Source: Gammaproteobacteria bacterium Ga0077536
GTDB lineage: Bacteria; Pseudomonadota; Gammaproteobacteria; Ga0077536
DNA: 50,450 bases
Assembly (NCBI GenBank): GCA_001464935.1
Contig: LNEL01000023.1
Span: 1-50,450 of the forward strand
Direction: 5' to 3'
In this document: one piece after another, positions 1 through 7,776 of the stretch
Position numbering within the stretch: the first letter of the stretch is position 1
Layout of the letters: each line of letters opens with the position of its first letter
The notes under the pieces: model-generated
What the model saw: only the letters and a program-made list of their open reading frames with translations
The model's database searches: none
Told to the model about the DNA's origin: nothing
Position numbers and translations under genes: made by a program

Positions 1-72
1 CAGGTTGGGCACGGCGTCCGACTGTCCTGTCGCCCCGAGACGCGACCTCAGGGCGACCACGGAACAATACAA

Positions 73-99
73 GGTTGGGCTGACGCAGGAAGCCCAACG
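73..99 (+). repeat. TTGGGCT-type palindromic repeat, copy 1
   Basis: A 7-bp perfect stem (TTGGGCT at 75-81, AGCCCAA at 91-97) encloses the 9-base loop GACGCAGGA. The same unit recurs at 193-217 (inverted), 11074-11100, 33340-33366 and as an inverted pair at 44940-45011, always between genes. The 282 bases before the first gene hold only this copy and the next one. Confidence 0.8.
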
Positions 100-192
100 C
101 GTATGCCGTCATGGTGCCACCGGTACCTGCCCGAACACGTCGTCGGCCGGGACCGGCAGGCCGGCGCGATGGGGAGCGCAGGGGGCGCAGAT

Positions 193-217
193 GTTGGGCT
201 TCCTGCGTCAACCCGAC
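193..217 (-). repeat. TTGGGCT-type palindromic repeat, copy 2 (inverted)
   Basis: Same repeat in the opposite orientation. It matches the consensus except at the far arm, where AGCCCAA has become AACCCGA, so the stem is imperfect. It lies 66 bases past the ferredoxin stop codon, so it could act as a transcript 3' end structure. Confidence 0.7.
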
Positions 218-282
218 CTTGCGCAACGCGCCGAAACGTCTCCCGGGTTCATGGCAAGCGCTCGCTGTTCACGCCCGACTAT

Positions 283-567
283 TCAGCCCGCCTGCGACGC
301 CCAGGCCTGCAGCTCGCGGATGCGCGTATAGCCGCCTTCACCTTCGACGACCCCCTGCTGACGCGCGTCGTGAATGCAGTTCACCGGACACAGCGGCACA
401 CAGATACCACAGTTGATGCAGTCGTCGGCGACGATGGCGAAACGGCCGAGGAAATCGGTTTCGACGCGATAGATCGCATCGACCTTGCCGGGGCAGGCAT
501 GATCGCAGGCCCCGCAGCCGATGCAGGTCTGATCGATGTAGAAATGACCATAACGTTCTTTCGGCAT
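283..567 (-). CDS. 2x[4Fe-4S] ferredoxin
   Basis: A 94-residue soluble ferredoxin and last gene of the diiron operon. Two cluster-binding motifs are visible: CIGCGACDHACP near residues 15-26 and CINCGICVPLCP near residues 50-61. Each supplies three cysteines to one [4Fe-4S] cluster and a fourth to the other, the usual bacterial-type arrangement. The C-terminal third has no cysteines. The ATG at 567 follows a GAGGAA ribosome site. Its place behind a diiron oxygenase-like gene suggests that it passes electrons to that enzyme; this is inference. The gap from the SCP2-like gene is 32 bases, so co-transcription is likely. No NAD(P)H-ferredoxin reductase is seen nearby. Confidence 0.9.
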   Translation of the reverse strand: MPKERYGHFYIDQTCIGCGACDHACPGKVDAIYRVETDFLGRFAIVADDCINCGICVPLCPVNCIHDARQQGVVEGEGGYTRIRELQAWASQAG

Positions 568-599
568 GCAGGAGTTCCTCGTCTGCGCGGGTCAGCGCA

Positions 600-1085
600 C
601 TAGCGGCCGAACACCGTGGTGAAGCGGGCGCAGGCGTTCACGAATTCCTGCAGGCTCTGGTTGAAGCGGAAGTAGCAGTCGGCCTGGACGGGATCCGTCG
701 ACACCAGCTTCATCGGTGTCCCCATGTGACTGAGGCGGTTCAGGCTGTGCTCGAGATCGGGCCGCCCGTGGCCGTCGACGATGTTCTCGATCATCTCCTT
801 CCACGTCGCGTAGTCGCCTTCGAGTGCAAAATCGGCGACGCCGAGTTCGCGTGTCGGCACCTCGTCGACGGCGATCGCGGAAAACTCTTCGAAGGTCACC
901 CGGTAGGCGAGCGGCGCGCCGCCGGGCCCGCCGTCGAGCACCGTGAACTGCGCCACGCAGTCCACGTAGCCGAGCTGCTCCTGGCGCGCGCGATTGGCGT
1001 TCATCTGATCGGCCAGCTGCTGGAACCATGCCTGCGACGGAAAACTCACCGTCGCCGCCTTCATGACTTCGACCGCCGCGCTCAT
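600..1085 (-). CDS. SCP2-like sterol-carrier family protein
   Basis: A 161-residue protein with no signal peptide or membrane segment. The central part resembles SCP2 sterol-carrier proteins of lipid and steroid pathways: a strand-rich stretch, then an FALEGDYATW segment and a helix, with a late segment around MKLVSTDPV. The start at 1085 is fixed by a 4-base ATGA overlap with the stop codon of the diiron gene, so translation is probably coupled. In the context of a diiron protein and a ferredoxin, a role in presenting a hydrophobic substrate is plausible. The family call rests on pattern memory and is moderate; a conserved accessory protein of unknown fold is the alternative. Confidence 0.6.
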   Translation of the reverse strand: MSAAVEVMKAATVSFPSQAWFQQLADQMNANRARQEQLGYVDCVAQFTVLDGGPGGAPLAYRVTFEEFSAIAVDEVPTRELGVADFALEGDYATWKEMIENIVDGHGRPDLEHSLNRLSHMGTPMKLVSTDPVQADCYFRFNQSLQEFVNACARFTTVFGR

Positions 1086-2275
1086 TTCGCGACGCCCCAC
1101 GGCAGGTCGAGCGGAATCGTGCAGCGTGCGCGCCGATCGAAGCCGGCGCTCGCACAGCGCTGCAGGTATTCGTCGATGAACATGCGCCACATGTGGGCCA
1201 GGCCTTCCATGCCCTTGTCGATGTGCTTCAAGCCGCCGCCGAGCAGCACCGCCACCGGCTCAATCAGCGCGGCTTCGGTGAACGCGGTCAGGATGACCTG
1301 CTCGCCGACGTCGGCAAAGCGGTGCATTTCCTCGATGCCCTGCTCGCGCTGCGGATGCGTCGCCAGGTAGTTCTTCAGCTCGAGCACGCCGTAGGACACG
1401 TGGCGGGCTTCGTCCTGCAGGCAGCGCCGGAAGATCTCCTTGTCGACCTGGGTTTTCGCAATCATCTCGCCCGAACGGAACACCGACAGCACCAGCCCTT
1501 CGCCGAGCAGGTTCAGCAGGAAAGTGCCCATCGTGTGGCTGGGTGCGTCGAGAATCGCCTTCAGCGCCCACTCGAAGCCGGGCGACGCATGCAACAGACC
1601 GCCGCCGGCGATGGCGCGCTTGCGGAACACTTCCTGATGGCGCGCTTCGTCCATCAGCTGCGTGGCGAGGAAACTTTTGACTTCGAGGAAATCCTGCGGC
1701 GTGCGGTACAGCCATTTCGCCGGAAAATCGCCAGCCACGAACTCGACTTCGGTGAGGAAGGTGCACAGCTGGCAGGTCGCCTTTTCGAGATCTTCCGGCA
1801 ACGCTTCCAGTTCGTGCCACGGAATGTCCTTCGTCGCATTCCACTGCCGTGCCTTCGCCTCCTCGTACAGCGTGATCACGTTGTCCGCCCACAGTTCATC
1901 GCGGTTCGTCACGACGTAATCGGTGACCACCGGCATGCGGTCGCGGTAGGGCTCGCGGATCGACCCGCGCGGCGCGAAATTGAACCAGTCCGCGCGTTGC
2001 GGAATGTCGCCATAGCCGCGCACGCGATTGATGTCGGTGTAGGTGAGGCCGCGGGACGAGGGCTTGGCGCGCTTGCCCCAGTTGCCGCCGTCGGTGTTCA
2101 GCCAGTGCAGCGAATAGCTGCCGCGCCGGATGCGCTCGACGTTCTCGCCGAGCACCTGGGCCCAAGCGTGGTAATCGTTGCGGTACGAGGCTTCATAGTC
2201 CGCGAGTTGCGCTTCGTCCATGAGGTAGGGCTGGTCGAGGGGCTGCAGATTTTCGACGCGGATGGGTTCGTTCAT
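1082..2275 (-). CDS. Ferritin-like diiron protein (putative oxygenase)
   Basis: A 397-residue protein of the ferritin/ribonucleotide-reductase-R2-like superfamily. Metal ligands are visible in four helices: a Glu in TEVEF (176/178), E210 and H213 in the first DEARH, E259 in LLGEG, and E289 and H292 in the second DEARH. This is the full two-fold ExxH set of a diiron four-helix bundle, so it is probably an active O2-using enzyme (hydroxylase, N-oxygenase or desaturase type); the substrate cannot be read from sequence. The ATG at 2275 is preceded by GGAGGT. It leads an operon with the SCP2-like and ferredoxin genes and is divergent from a TetR gene, with a palindrome in the 105-base intergenic region, so substrate-induced derepression is likely. 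Confidence 0.8.
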   Translation of the reverse strand: MNEPIRVENLQPLDQPYLMDEAQLADYEASYRNDYHAWAQVLGENVERIRRGSYSLHWLNTDGGNWGKRAKPSSRGLTYTDINRVRGYGDIPQRADWFNFAPRGSIREPYRDRMPVVTDYVVTNRDELWADNVITLYEEAKARQWNATKDIPWHELEALPEDLEKATCQLCTFLTEVEFVAGDFPAKWLYRTPQDFLEVKSFLATQLMDEARHQEVFRKRAIAGGGLLHASPGFEWALKAILDAPSHTMGTFLLNLLGEGLVLSVFRSGEMIAKTQVDKEIFRRCLQDEARHVSYGVLELKNYLATHPQREQGIEEMHRFADVGEQVILTAFTEAALIEPVAVLLGGGLKHIDKGMEGLAHMWRMFIDEYLQRCASAGFDRRARCTIPLDLPWGVAK

Positions 2276-2336
2276 CGGGACCTCCGGCCGCGGCGGCGCG
2301 GCGCTGTGCGTTTTACTGTGCGTCGAGCATCGGCCA

Positions 2337-2358
2337 TTATTAACAACATTGTCAATAA
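2337..2358. promoter_or_regulatory. Palindromic operator between diiron operon and TetR gene
   Basis: A 22-bp near-perfect palindrome with half-sites TTATTnACAA and TTGTnAATAA, in an AT-rich island within otherwise GC-rich DNA. It is 22 bases before the TetR start and about 60 before the diiron start. Size, symmetry and position fit a TetR-family operator controlling both directions, including autoregulation. The regulator-site pairing is inference. Confidence 0.75.
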
Positions 2359-2380
2359 CGCGCTGCGGCAAAATAGTGAC

Positions 2381-3061
2381 ATGGATCAGAAAACCCGCAC
2401 CCGTCCTCCCCGCGCCGCCCGGCTGAGTCCGCAGGACCGGCGCGCCCAGCTCCTCGTTTGCGCCATCAAGGCCTTCGCCGACGCCGGGGTCAGCCGCGCC
2501 GGGCACGCCGATGTCGCGCGCCTGGCCGGCGTATCGGTGCCGACGGTGTTCGTGTATTTCCCGACCCGCGAGGTGCTCGTCGACGCGGTGCTCACCGAAG
2601 TCGGACGCTGCATCGTCGATGACGTGCTGACGCCCGTGCAGCGTCTCCCTGGCGAGGTCCCGGCCCTGCTGGTCGAAACCGCCATCGCGTTCACCGAGTT
2701 CGTCGGCACCCATCCCGATCACGCGCGGGTCTGGCTCGACTGGAGCACGGCGTTTCGCGGCGACGTGTGGCCGCAGTACCTGTTGTTCCAGGAGCGCGTC
2801 GTCGAGGTGATCAAGGCCACGGTGCTGCGTGGCAAACGCGATCGCTCGCTCGCCCAGCGCCTCGACGCCGACGACGCGACGCGCCTGATCGTCGGCTCCG
2901 CGCACATGCTGGCGCAGATGAAGTTCATGGGGCGCGAGACCGCGCAGGTCGTGCGCTTCGTGCAGACGCTGGTCGACGGTTTTCGTGCGCCCGCCCGCGC
3001 GCCTCGCGGCCGCACGCCCAGCGGTGGCCGCCAGCGCAAGGGAGAAACCGGCGGCGCCTGA
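2381..3061 (+). CDS. TetR/AcrR family transcriptional regulator
   Basis: A 226-residue TetR-type repressor. The N-terminal DNA-binding domain is clear, with an LLVCAIKAFADAG helix and the recognition region LAGVSVPTVFVYFPTREVL at about residues 45-63. The rest is an all-helical ligand-binding domain. The C-terminal 25 residues are basic and low in complexity. The ATG at 2381 is chosen because it places the usual 15-20 residues before the first helix; the open frame extends far upstream only as antisense to the diiron gene. The protein probably represses the divergent diiron operon and itself through the palindrome at 2337-2358. The ligand is unknown, perhaps a fatty or aromatic compound. Confidence 0.9.
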   Translation: MDQKTRTRPPRAARLSPQDRRAQLLVCAIKAFADAGVSRAGHADVARLAGVSVPTVFVYFPTREVLVDAVLTEVGRCIVDDVLTPVQRLPGEVPALLVETAIAFTEFVGTHPDHARVWLDWSTAFRGDVWPQYLLFQERVVEVIKATVLRGKRDRSLAQRLDADDATRLIVGSAHMLAQMKFMGRETAQVVRFVQTLVDGFRAPARAPRGRTPSGGRQRKGETGGA

Positions 3062-3109
3062 CGCCGTAGCGCCAGAGGCCTGGCTCGCCCGGCTTCATGA
3101 AACCTCGGT

Positions 3110-3199
3110 GTAGCCCGGGTGTAACGCAGTGGAACCCGGGATCAGCGGGGGCTGACAGGCTGCTCCCGGGTTCCGCGCTGCGCGCTGCACCCGGGCTAC
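3110..3199. repeat. 90-bp REP doublet, copy 1
   Basis: Two GTAG-headed REP units in inverted orientation: GTAGCCCGGGT...ACCCGGG on the left and CCCGGGT...ACCCGGGCTAC on the right. It sits between the convergent TetR and FtsH genes. Homology to the copy at 33408-33497 continues into both flanks for about 20-25 bases. Probable roles are transcription end or mRNA stabilisation; mobility would come from the RAYT at 29519. Confidence 0.85.
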
Positions 3200-3293
3200 A
3201 CGAGGGCGCCGGACATGCGCCTTCACCGCACCCGCGATGAGCCTGGCTTCTCGACCGCTTCATGGCCGGTGATCGATAGTGGCGCCCAGCCAT

Positions 3294-5126
3294 TCAGCCC
3301 TGCGCGGGCGTCGGCGGTGTCGGCGGGCGCGGACCGAACGGCAGTTCTGCGGCGCTCAGCGTTTCGCGTTCGAGCAGCAGCGTGGTCGCCGCGTCGAGCA
3401 CTGCGCGACGTTCACGGAGCACCGTCGTGGCCCGCGCGTAAGCTTCCTCGACCAGTGCCTTCACGCCGAGATCGATCTCGCGGGCCGTCGCCTCGCTGTG
3501 TTCGCGCAGTACCGGGCGCATCGCCAGTCCGTCGCCGAGAAACTGCGGCCGCGCTTCGTCGTAGACCACCTGGCCGACCGTGTCGACCATGCCATAGCGC
3601 ATCGTCATCTGCCGCGCGATCTCCGTGACCTTGTCGAGGTCGTCGGCCGCGCCGGTCGAGATCTCGCCGAGCACGAGCGCTTCGCTCGCGCGGCCTCCCA
3701 TCAGCACTGCCATCTTGTCCTTCAGGTTCCGGGCCGACATCAGGAAGCGGTCTTCGGTCGGCCGCTGGATGGTGTAGCCCAGCGCGCCGATGCCGCGCGG
3801 GATAATCGACACCTTGTGCACCGGGTCCATGCCGGGCAGTGAGCTCGCCACCAGGGCATGGCCCATCTCATGACAGGCGACTGCGCGCCGTTCGTCCGGG
3901 CTCATGAGGCGGGAATGCTTTTCGATGCCGGCGACGATGCGCTCGATGGCGCCGGTGAAATGATCCATCGTCACCGCGTCGGCGTTGCGCCGCGTCGCGA
4001 GCAGCGCCGCTTCGTTGACCAGGTTCGCGAGATCGGCGCCGGTGAAGCCGGGTGTCAGTGCCGCAATGTCGTCGAGCGCGACGTCCGCGCCCAGTACCAC
4101 CTTGCGCACGTGCACCCGCAGAATCTGCACGCGGCCCGCCCGATCGGGCCGATCGACGAGCACCTGGCGATCGAAGCGCCCCGCGCGCAGCAGCGCCGGG
4201 TCGAGGATCTCCGGCCGATTGGTCGCCGCCAGCAGCACGATGCCGGTGCTCGGATCGAAGCCGTCGAGTTCCGACAGCAGCTGGTTCAGCGTCTGCTCCT
4301 TTTCATCGTGTCCGCCGAACTGTCCGGTGCCGCGGGCGCGACCGAGCGCGTCGAGTTCGTCGATGAAAATGATGCTCGGCGCGGCGAGCCGCGCCTGCTC
4401 GAACAGATCCCGCACGCGCGCCGCACCCACGCCGACGAACATCTCGACGAACTCGGAACCGGAAATCGAGAAGAACGGCACACCGGCCTGGCCGGCGACC
4501 GCACGCGCGAGCAGCGTCTTGCCGGTACCTGGCGGGCCCACCAGCAGCACGCCTTTCGGGATGCGCGCACCGAGGCGTCCGTGCTGTTTCGGCGCCTGCA
4601 GGAAATCGACGATTTCCTTCAGCTCGGCCTTGGCCTCGTCGACGCCGGCGACATCGTCGAAGGTCACCCCGGTCGAGCGTTCGACGTACACCTTCGCATG
4701 CGATTTGCCAATCGACATCAGGCCGCCGAAGCCCTGGCGCTCCGCCATCTTCCGAATCGCGAACATCCAGATCGCGAAGAAGAACACCACCGGCAGCAGC
4801 CACGACAGGACGTCGCGCAGCAGCGTGCTCTCGATCACGCCCGCGAACACCACGTCGTGCTGCTTCAGTTGTGCGGCGAAGTCCGGTGCGACGCGCGTGG
4901 TGATGAAGCGGTCGCGGCCGCCGGGACTCGGGCGCTTCAGCCGGCCTTCGAGGAAGCGATCGGAAATGCGTATCTCGGCCACCGCGCCTTCGTCGAGCAG
5001 CTGTTCGAACGCGCTGTAAGGAATCTGCTCGACGCTGTGGTACTCGGTCCACCACGACTGGAACAACAGAATCGCGACGAGCGCGAGGAGCGCGTAACTG
5101 ACGTTGATCTGTTGCGATTTCTGCAT
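3294..5126 (-). CDS. ftsH: FtsH-family AAA+ zinc metalloprotease
   Basis: A 610-residue membrane-anchored ATP-dependent protease. Two TM segments lie at about residues 10-26 and 107-124 around a short periplasmic domain. The AAA+ module has Walker A GPPGTGKT (197-204), Walker B IIFIDE (252-257), the pore loop FVGVGA and a second region of homology around [20 protein letters not shown]. The M41 protease has HEMGH (419-423), and a third zinc ligand is expected in the [10 protein letters not shown] stretch. It ends in a Pro-rich tail. It degrades misassembled membrane and some soluble proteins. There is no rlmE/ftsJ or folP neighbour as at the housekeeping ftsH locus, so this is probably a second paralogue. 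Confidence 0.95.
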   Translation of the reverse strand: MQKSQQINVSYALLALVAILLFQSWWTEYHSVEQIPYSAFEQLLDEGAVAEIRISDRFLEGRLKRPSPGGRDRFITTRVAPDFAAQLKQHDVVFAGVIESTLLRDVLSWLLPVVFFFAIWMFAIRKMAERQGFGGLMSIGKSHAKVYVERSTGVTFDDVAGVDEAKAELKEIVDFLQAPKQHGRLGARIPKGVLLVGPPGTGKTLLARAVAGQAGVPFFSISGSEFVEMFVGVGAARVRDLFEQARLAAPSIIFIDELDALGRARGTGQFGGHDEKEQTLNQLLSELDGFDPSTGIVLLAATNRPEILDPALLRAGRFDRQVLVDRPDRAGRVQILRVHVRKVVLGADVALDDIAALTPGFTGADLANLVNEAALLATRRNADAVTMDHFTGAIERIVAGIEKHSRLMSPDERRAVACHEMGHALVASSLPGMDPVHKVSIIPRGIGALGYTIQRPTEDRFLMSARNLKDKMAVLMGGRASEALVLGEISTGAADDLDKVTEIARQMTMRYGMVDTVGQVVYDEARPQFLGDGLAMRPVLREHSEATAREIDLGVKALVEEAYARATTVLRERRAVLDAATTLLLERETLSAAELPFGPRPPTPPTPAQG

Positions 5127-5172
5127 GCTGTACCACTCCGCATACGCTTGCGCCGGCGGGCGCGCCTGTCAC

Positions 5173-5178
5173 TATAAT
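5173..5178 (+). promoter_or_regulatory. -10 hexamer TATAAT upstream of 135-aa gene
   Basis: A perfect sigma-70 -10 box, rare in such GC-rich sequence, placed 27 bases before the ATG at 5206. The best -35 is TTGCGC at 5148-5153 with a long 19-base spacer, so the promoter is only partly canonical. Confidence 0.5.
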
Positions 5179-5205
5179 CGGCCCCCACCCGGACCGGGTC
5201 ACCCG

Positions 5206-5613
5206 ATGACGCAAGGCCTGCAGTCGATCAACGGTCAGCACTGCGCGCGACTGCTGGCGCGCGAAGCGTGGCTGATGGGCGTGCGCCTGTCCGAAGTCGC
5301 GGCCCTGTACTGCGAACTCGGCGACGGGCGCTGGTTCGCGTTCCACTTCAGCGAGACCGCGCAGGACTGGATCGGCCGCTGGCTCGTCCGTTCCCCGCTC
5401 GCTGGCAACGTCGACGATGACGCCGACGATCGGCATCCACTGGTCGATCTCGCGGTGCACTACGGCATTCGCCCGGCCCGCATCGCCGACATCCACAGCC
5501 GCCTGCTCGGTGCGCTGGCGGAGCTCGTCATCGGCTTCGAGGATGGCAGCGCACTTGTCGCCCATCATCGCCCAGCGCCGGGCGCGAACAGCCTGACCTA
5601 TGTCAGGCCTTGA
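5206..5613 (+). CDS. Hypothetical protein, 135 aa
   Basis: A soluble 135-residue protein that I do not recognise. It has no signal peptide, membrane segment or cysteine-rich motif beyond two scattered cysteines. Composition is rich in Ala, Leu, Arg and Asp with several Trp and His residues (DGRWFAFHFS, DWIGRWLV), suggesting a compact alpha/beta fold. The ATG at 5206 follows a good -10 box and lacks a strong ribosome site. It is divergent from ftsH and 59 bases ahead of hyuA on the same strand, so it may be the first gene of a hyuAB transcript. Coding potential is supported by codon use typical of its neighbours. Confidence 0.6.
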   Translation: MTQGLQSINGQHCARLLAREAWLMGVRLSEVAALYCELGDGRWFAFHFSETAQDWIGRWLVRSPLAGNVDDDADDRHPLVDLAVHYGIRPARIADIHSRLLGALAELVIGFEDGSALVAHHRPAPGANSLTYVRP

Positions 5614-5672
5614 ACGGACGAGCCGGCGCACAGCACACTGCGTTCGGCACTCCACGCAACACGGGACAGCGC

Positions 5673-7754
5673 ATGAGCTATCGAATCTCGATTGACACCG
5701 GCGGCACCTTCACCGATGCCGTCGTCGCCGATGCCAGCGGCATCCTCGCCATTGGCAAGGCGCTGACGGACCCTCAGCGCAACTTTGCCGGCGTGCAGGC
5801 GGCGATTGCCGACGCCGCCGGGCATCTCGGACTCGACCTGCGCACCCTGCTCGCCGCGACCGACGTGTTCATCTATGGCACCACGCGCGCGACGAACGCC
5901 ATCGTCACGCAGCGCACCGCGCGCACCGCGATGCTGCTGACCGAGGGCTTTCCCGACATCCTGGTCTACCGGCAGGGCGGCAAGCTGAATGCGCACCAGC
6001 TCAACGTGGACTATCCCGAGCCGTACGTCCCGCGCCATCTGACGTTCGAGATCCCCGAACGCATCGATGCCGAAGGCAATGTCGTCCTGGCCCTCGACGA
6101 GGCACGCGTGCGGACCGTGCTGCAGGCCGTGGCCGCGGAGAACGTCGAGGCCGTCGCGGTGTGCCTGCTGTGGTCGATCGCGAACCCCGCACACGAGCGC
6201 CGGGTCGGCGAACTGGTCGCGGAGCTGCTGCCCGGCGTGCCCTGCACGTTGTCCCACGAGCTCAATCCGGTGCTGCGCGAGTATCCGCGCGCATCGTCGA
6301 CTGCGATCGATGCGTCCCTGAAACCGCTGATGCAGGAACAGCTGCGACTGCTCGAACGCAATCTCGCCGAGTCAGGCTATACCGGCGACATTCTCGTCAG
6401 CGCCTCGGTCGGGGGCGTGATGCACGTCGAGGACATGATCGAACGGCCGATTTACCTGGTGAAGTCCGGTCCGGCGATGGCGCCCATCGCCGGCCTGTCC
6501 TATGCGTCGCTCGAGTCGGCGGGCACGAACGTCGTTGTCGTCGACACCGGCGGCACGACCTTCGACGTCAGCCTCGTGCGCGACGGACAGGTCAGCCACA
6601 CGCGCGAGACCTGGCTCGGCGAGATCTATACCGGCCACCTGCTCGGCATGGGCTCCGTCGACATCCGCTCGATCGGTGCCGGCGGCGGGTCGATAGCGTG
6701 GCTCGACGCCGGCGGCCTGCTGCGCGTGGGCCCGCAGAGCGCGGGGGCGCGGCCCGGCCCGGCGTGTTATGGCGCCGGCGGCCAGGAGCCGACGGTCACC
6801 GATGCGGCGGTCATGCTCGGGTACCTGAATCCTGCGCATTTTCTCGGTGGCAAGATGCCGCTCGACGTCGAGGCCGCGCGGCGTGTCATCGAGCCGCTGG
6901 CGGCCAGGCTCGGCAAGTCGAATGCGGACACCGCGCTCGCCATCGTCACCGTCGCCAACGAGAACATGATCAAGGCGATTCAGGAAATCACCGTCAAGGA
7001 AGGCTTCAACCCGGCGGATTCGATCCTCGTCGCCGGGGGCGGCGCGGCGGGGCTCAACATCCTGCCGATTGCCCGTTCGCTCGGCATGCGTCAGGTGCTG
7101 ATTCCGCGCACGGCCGGCGCGCTGTCGGCCTGCGGCGCGCATTTCTCGGACATCGTGCGCGAAGTCAGCGCGAGCCGCTATGCGACGACCGGTGATTTCG
7201 ATTTTGCCGCCGTCAACGACGTCATCGCTGCGCTCGACGCCCGGCTCGACGCGTTCGCCGCCACGCTGGCCAGGCGCGGTCTCACCGACGTGACGCGCAG
7301 CCTGGCGGTCGAGGCGCGCTACGCCGGCCAGATCTGGGAGCTCGAAGTACCGTTGCGCGGGCGTCGCTTCGACACCGCCGATGAGGTCGCCGCGCTGGTC
7401 GACGATTTCCATGCCGAGCATGAACGCGTGTTCGCGGTGCGCGATCCGGACAACCCGATCGAATGCATTCACTGGCGGGCGCGGCTGTCGGCGAATCTGC
7501 CGCGCGGCGCGCAGGCGCCCGACACGCGGCGGCGCAGTTCGCCGCTCGCCGCGCGCGCGACCCGCACGGCGTACTTCGGCCTGCTGCAGGCCGAGGCCTG
7601 TGCCGCGCAGATCCACTACGGCGAGGATCTGCGGCCGGGTGATCGCGTGAGCGGCCCGGCGATCATCGAAGAACCGACGACCACCCTCGTGATCTACCCG
7701 GGCGCGACGGCCGTCGTCACCGCCTACGGCCATTATCTGTGCGAGCTCGCGTGA
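5673..7754 (+). CDS. Hydantoinase/oxoprolinase family protein, subunit A (HyuA-like)
   Basis: A 693-residue protein of the HyuA/acetone-carboxylase-beta family, which uses ATP to activate the substrate in cyclic amide hydrolysis or carboxylation. The ASKHA nucleotide-binding signatures are clear: DTGGTFTD at residues 8-15 and a second phosphate loop VVDTGGTTFDVSLV near 290. The glycine-rich GAGGGSI follows. Length matches stand-alone HyuA subunits. Start is the first ATG with the typical MSYRISIDTGG opening. HyuB begins 22 bases after the stop, as is usual for the heteromeric enzyme. No gamma subunit, racemase or transporter is nearby, so the substrate (hydantoin, oxoproline or ketone) cannot be assigned. 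Confidence 0.9.
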   Translation: MSYRISIDTGGTFTDAVVADASGILAIGKALTDPQRNFAGVQAAIADAAGHLGLDLRTLLAATDVFIYGTTRATNAIVTQRTARTAMLLTEGFPDILVYRQGGKLNAHQLNVDYPEPYVPRHLTFEIPERIDAEGNVVLALDEARVRTVLQAVAAENVEAVAVCLLWSIANPAHERRVGELVAELLPGVPCTLSHELNPVLREYPRASSTAIDASLKPLMQEQLRLLERNLAESGYTGDILVSASVGGVMHVEDMIERPIYLVKSGPAMAPIAGLSYASLESAGTNVVVVDTGGTTFDVSLVRDGQVSHTRETWLGEIYTGHLLGMGSVDIRSIGAGGGSIAWLDAGGLLRVGPQSAGARPGPACYGAGGQEPTVTDAAVMLGYLNPAHFLGGKMPLDVEAARRVIEPLAARLGKSNADTALAIVTVANENMIKAIQEITVKEGFNPADSILVAGGGAAGLNILPIARSLGMRQVLIPRTAGALSACGAHFSDIVREVSASRYATTGDFDFAAVNDVIAALDARLDAFAATLARRGLTDVTRSLAVEARYAGQIWELEVPLRGRRFDTADEVAALVDDFHAEHERVFAVRDPDNPIECIHWRARLSANLPRGAQAPDTRRRSSPLAARATRTAYFGLLQAEACAAQIHYGEDLRPGDRVSGPAIIEEPTTTLVIYPGATAVVTAYGHYLCELA

Positions 7755-7776
7755 GCCCGTCGCTGGAGATCTGCCG

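Noticed and set aside
1193..2380. Long plus-strand frame in phase with the TetR gene
   Set aside because: It is antisense to the diiron gene and without recognisable domains; the TetR protein begins naturally at 2381.
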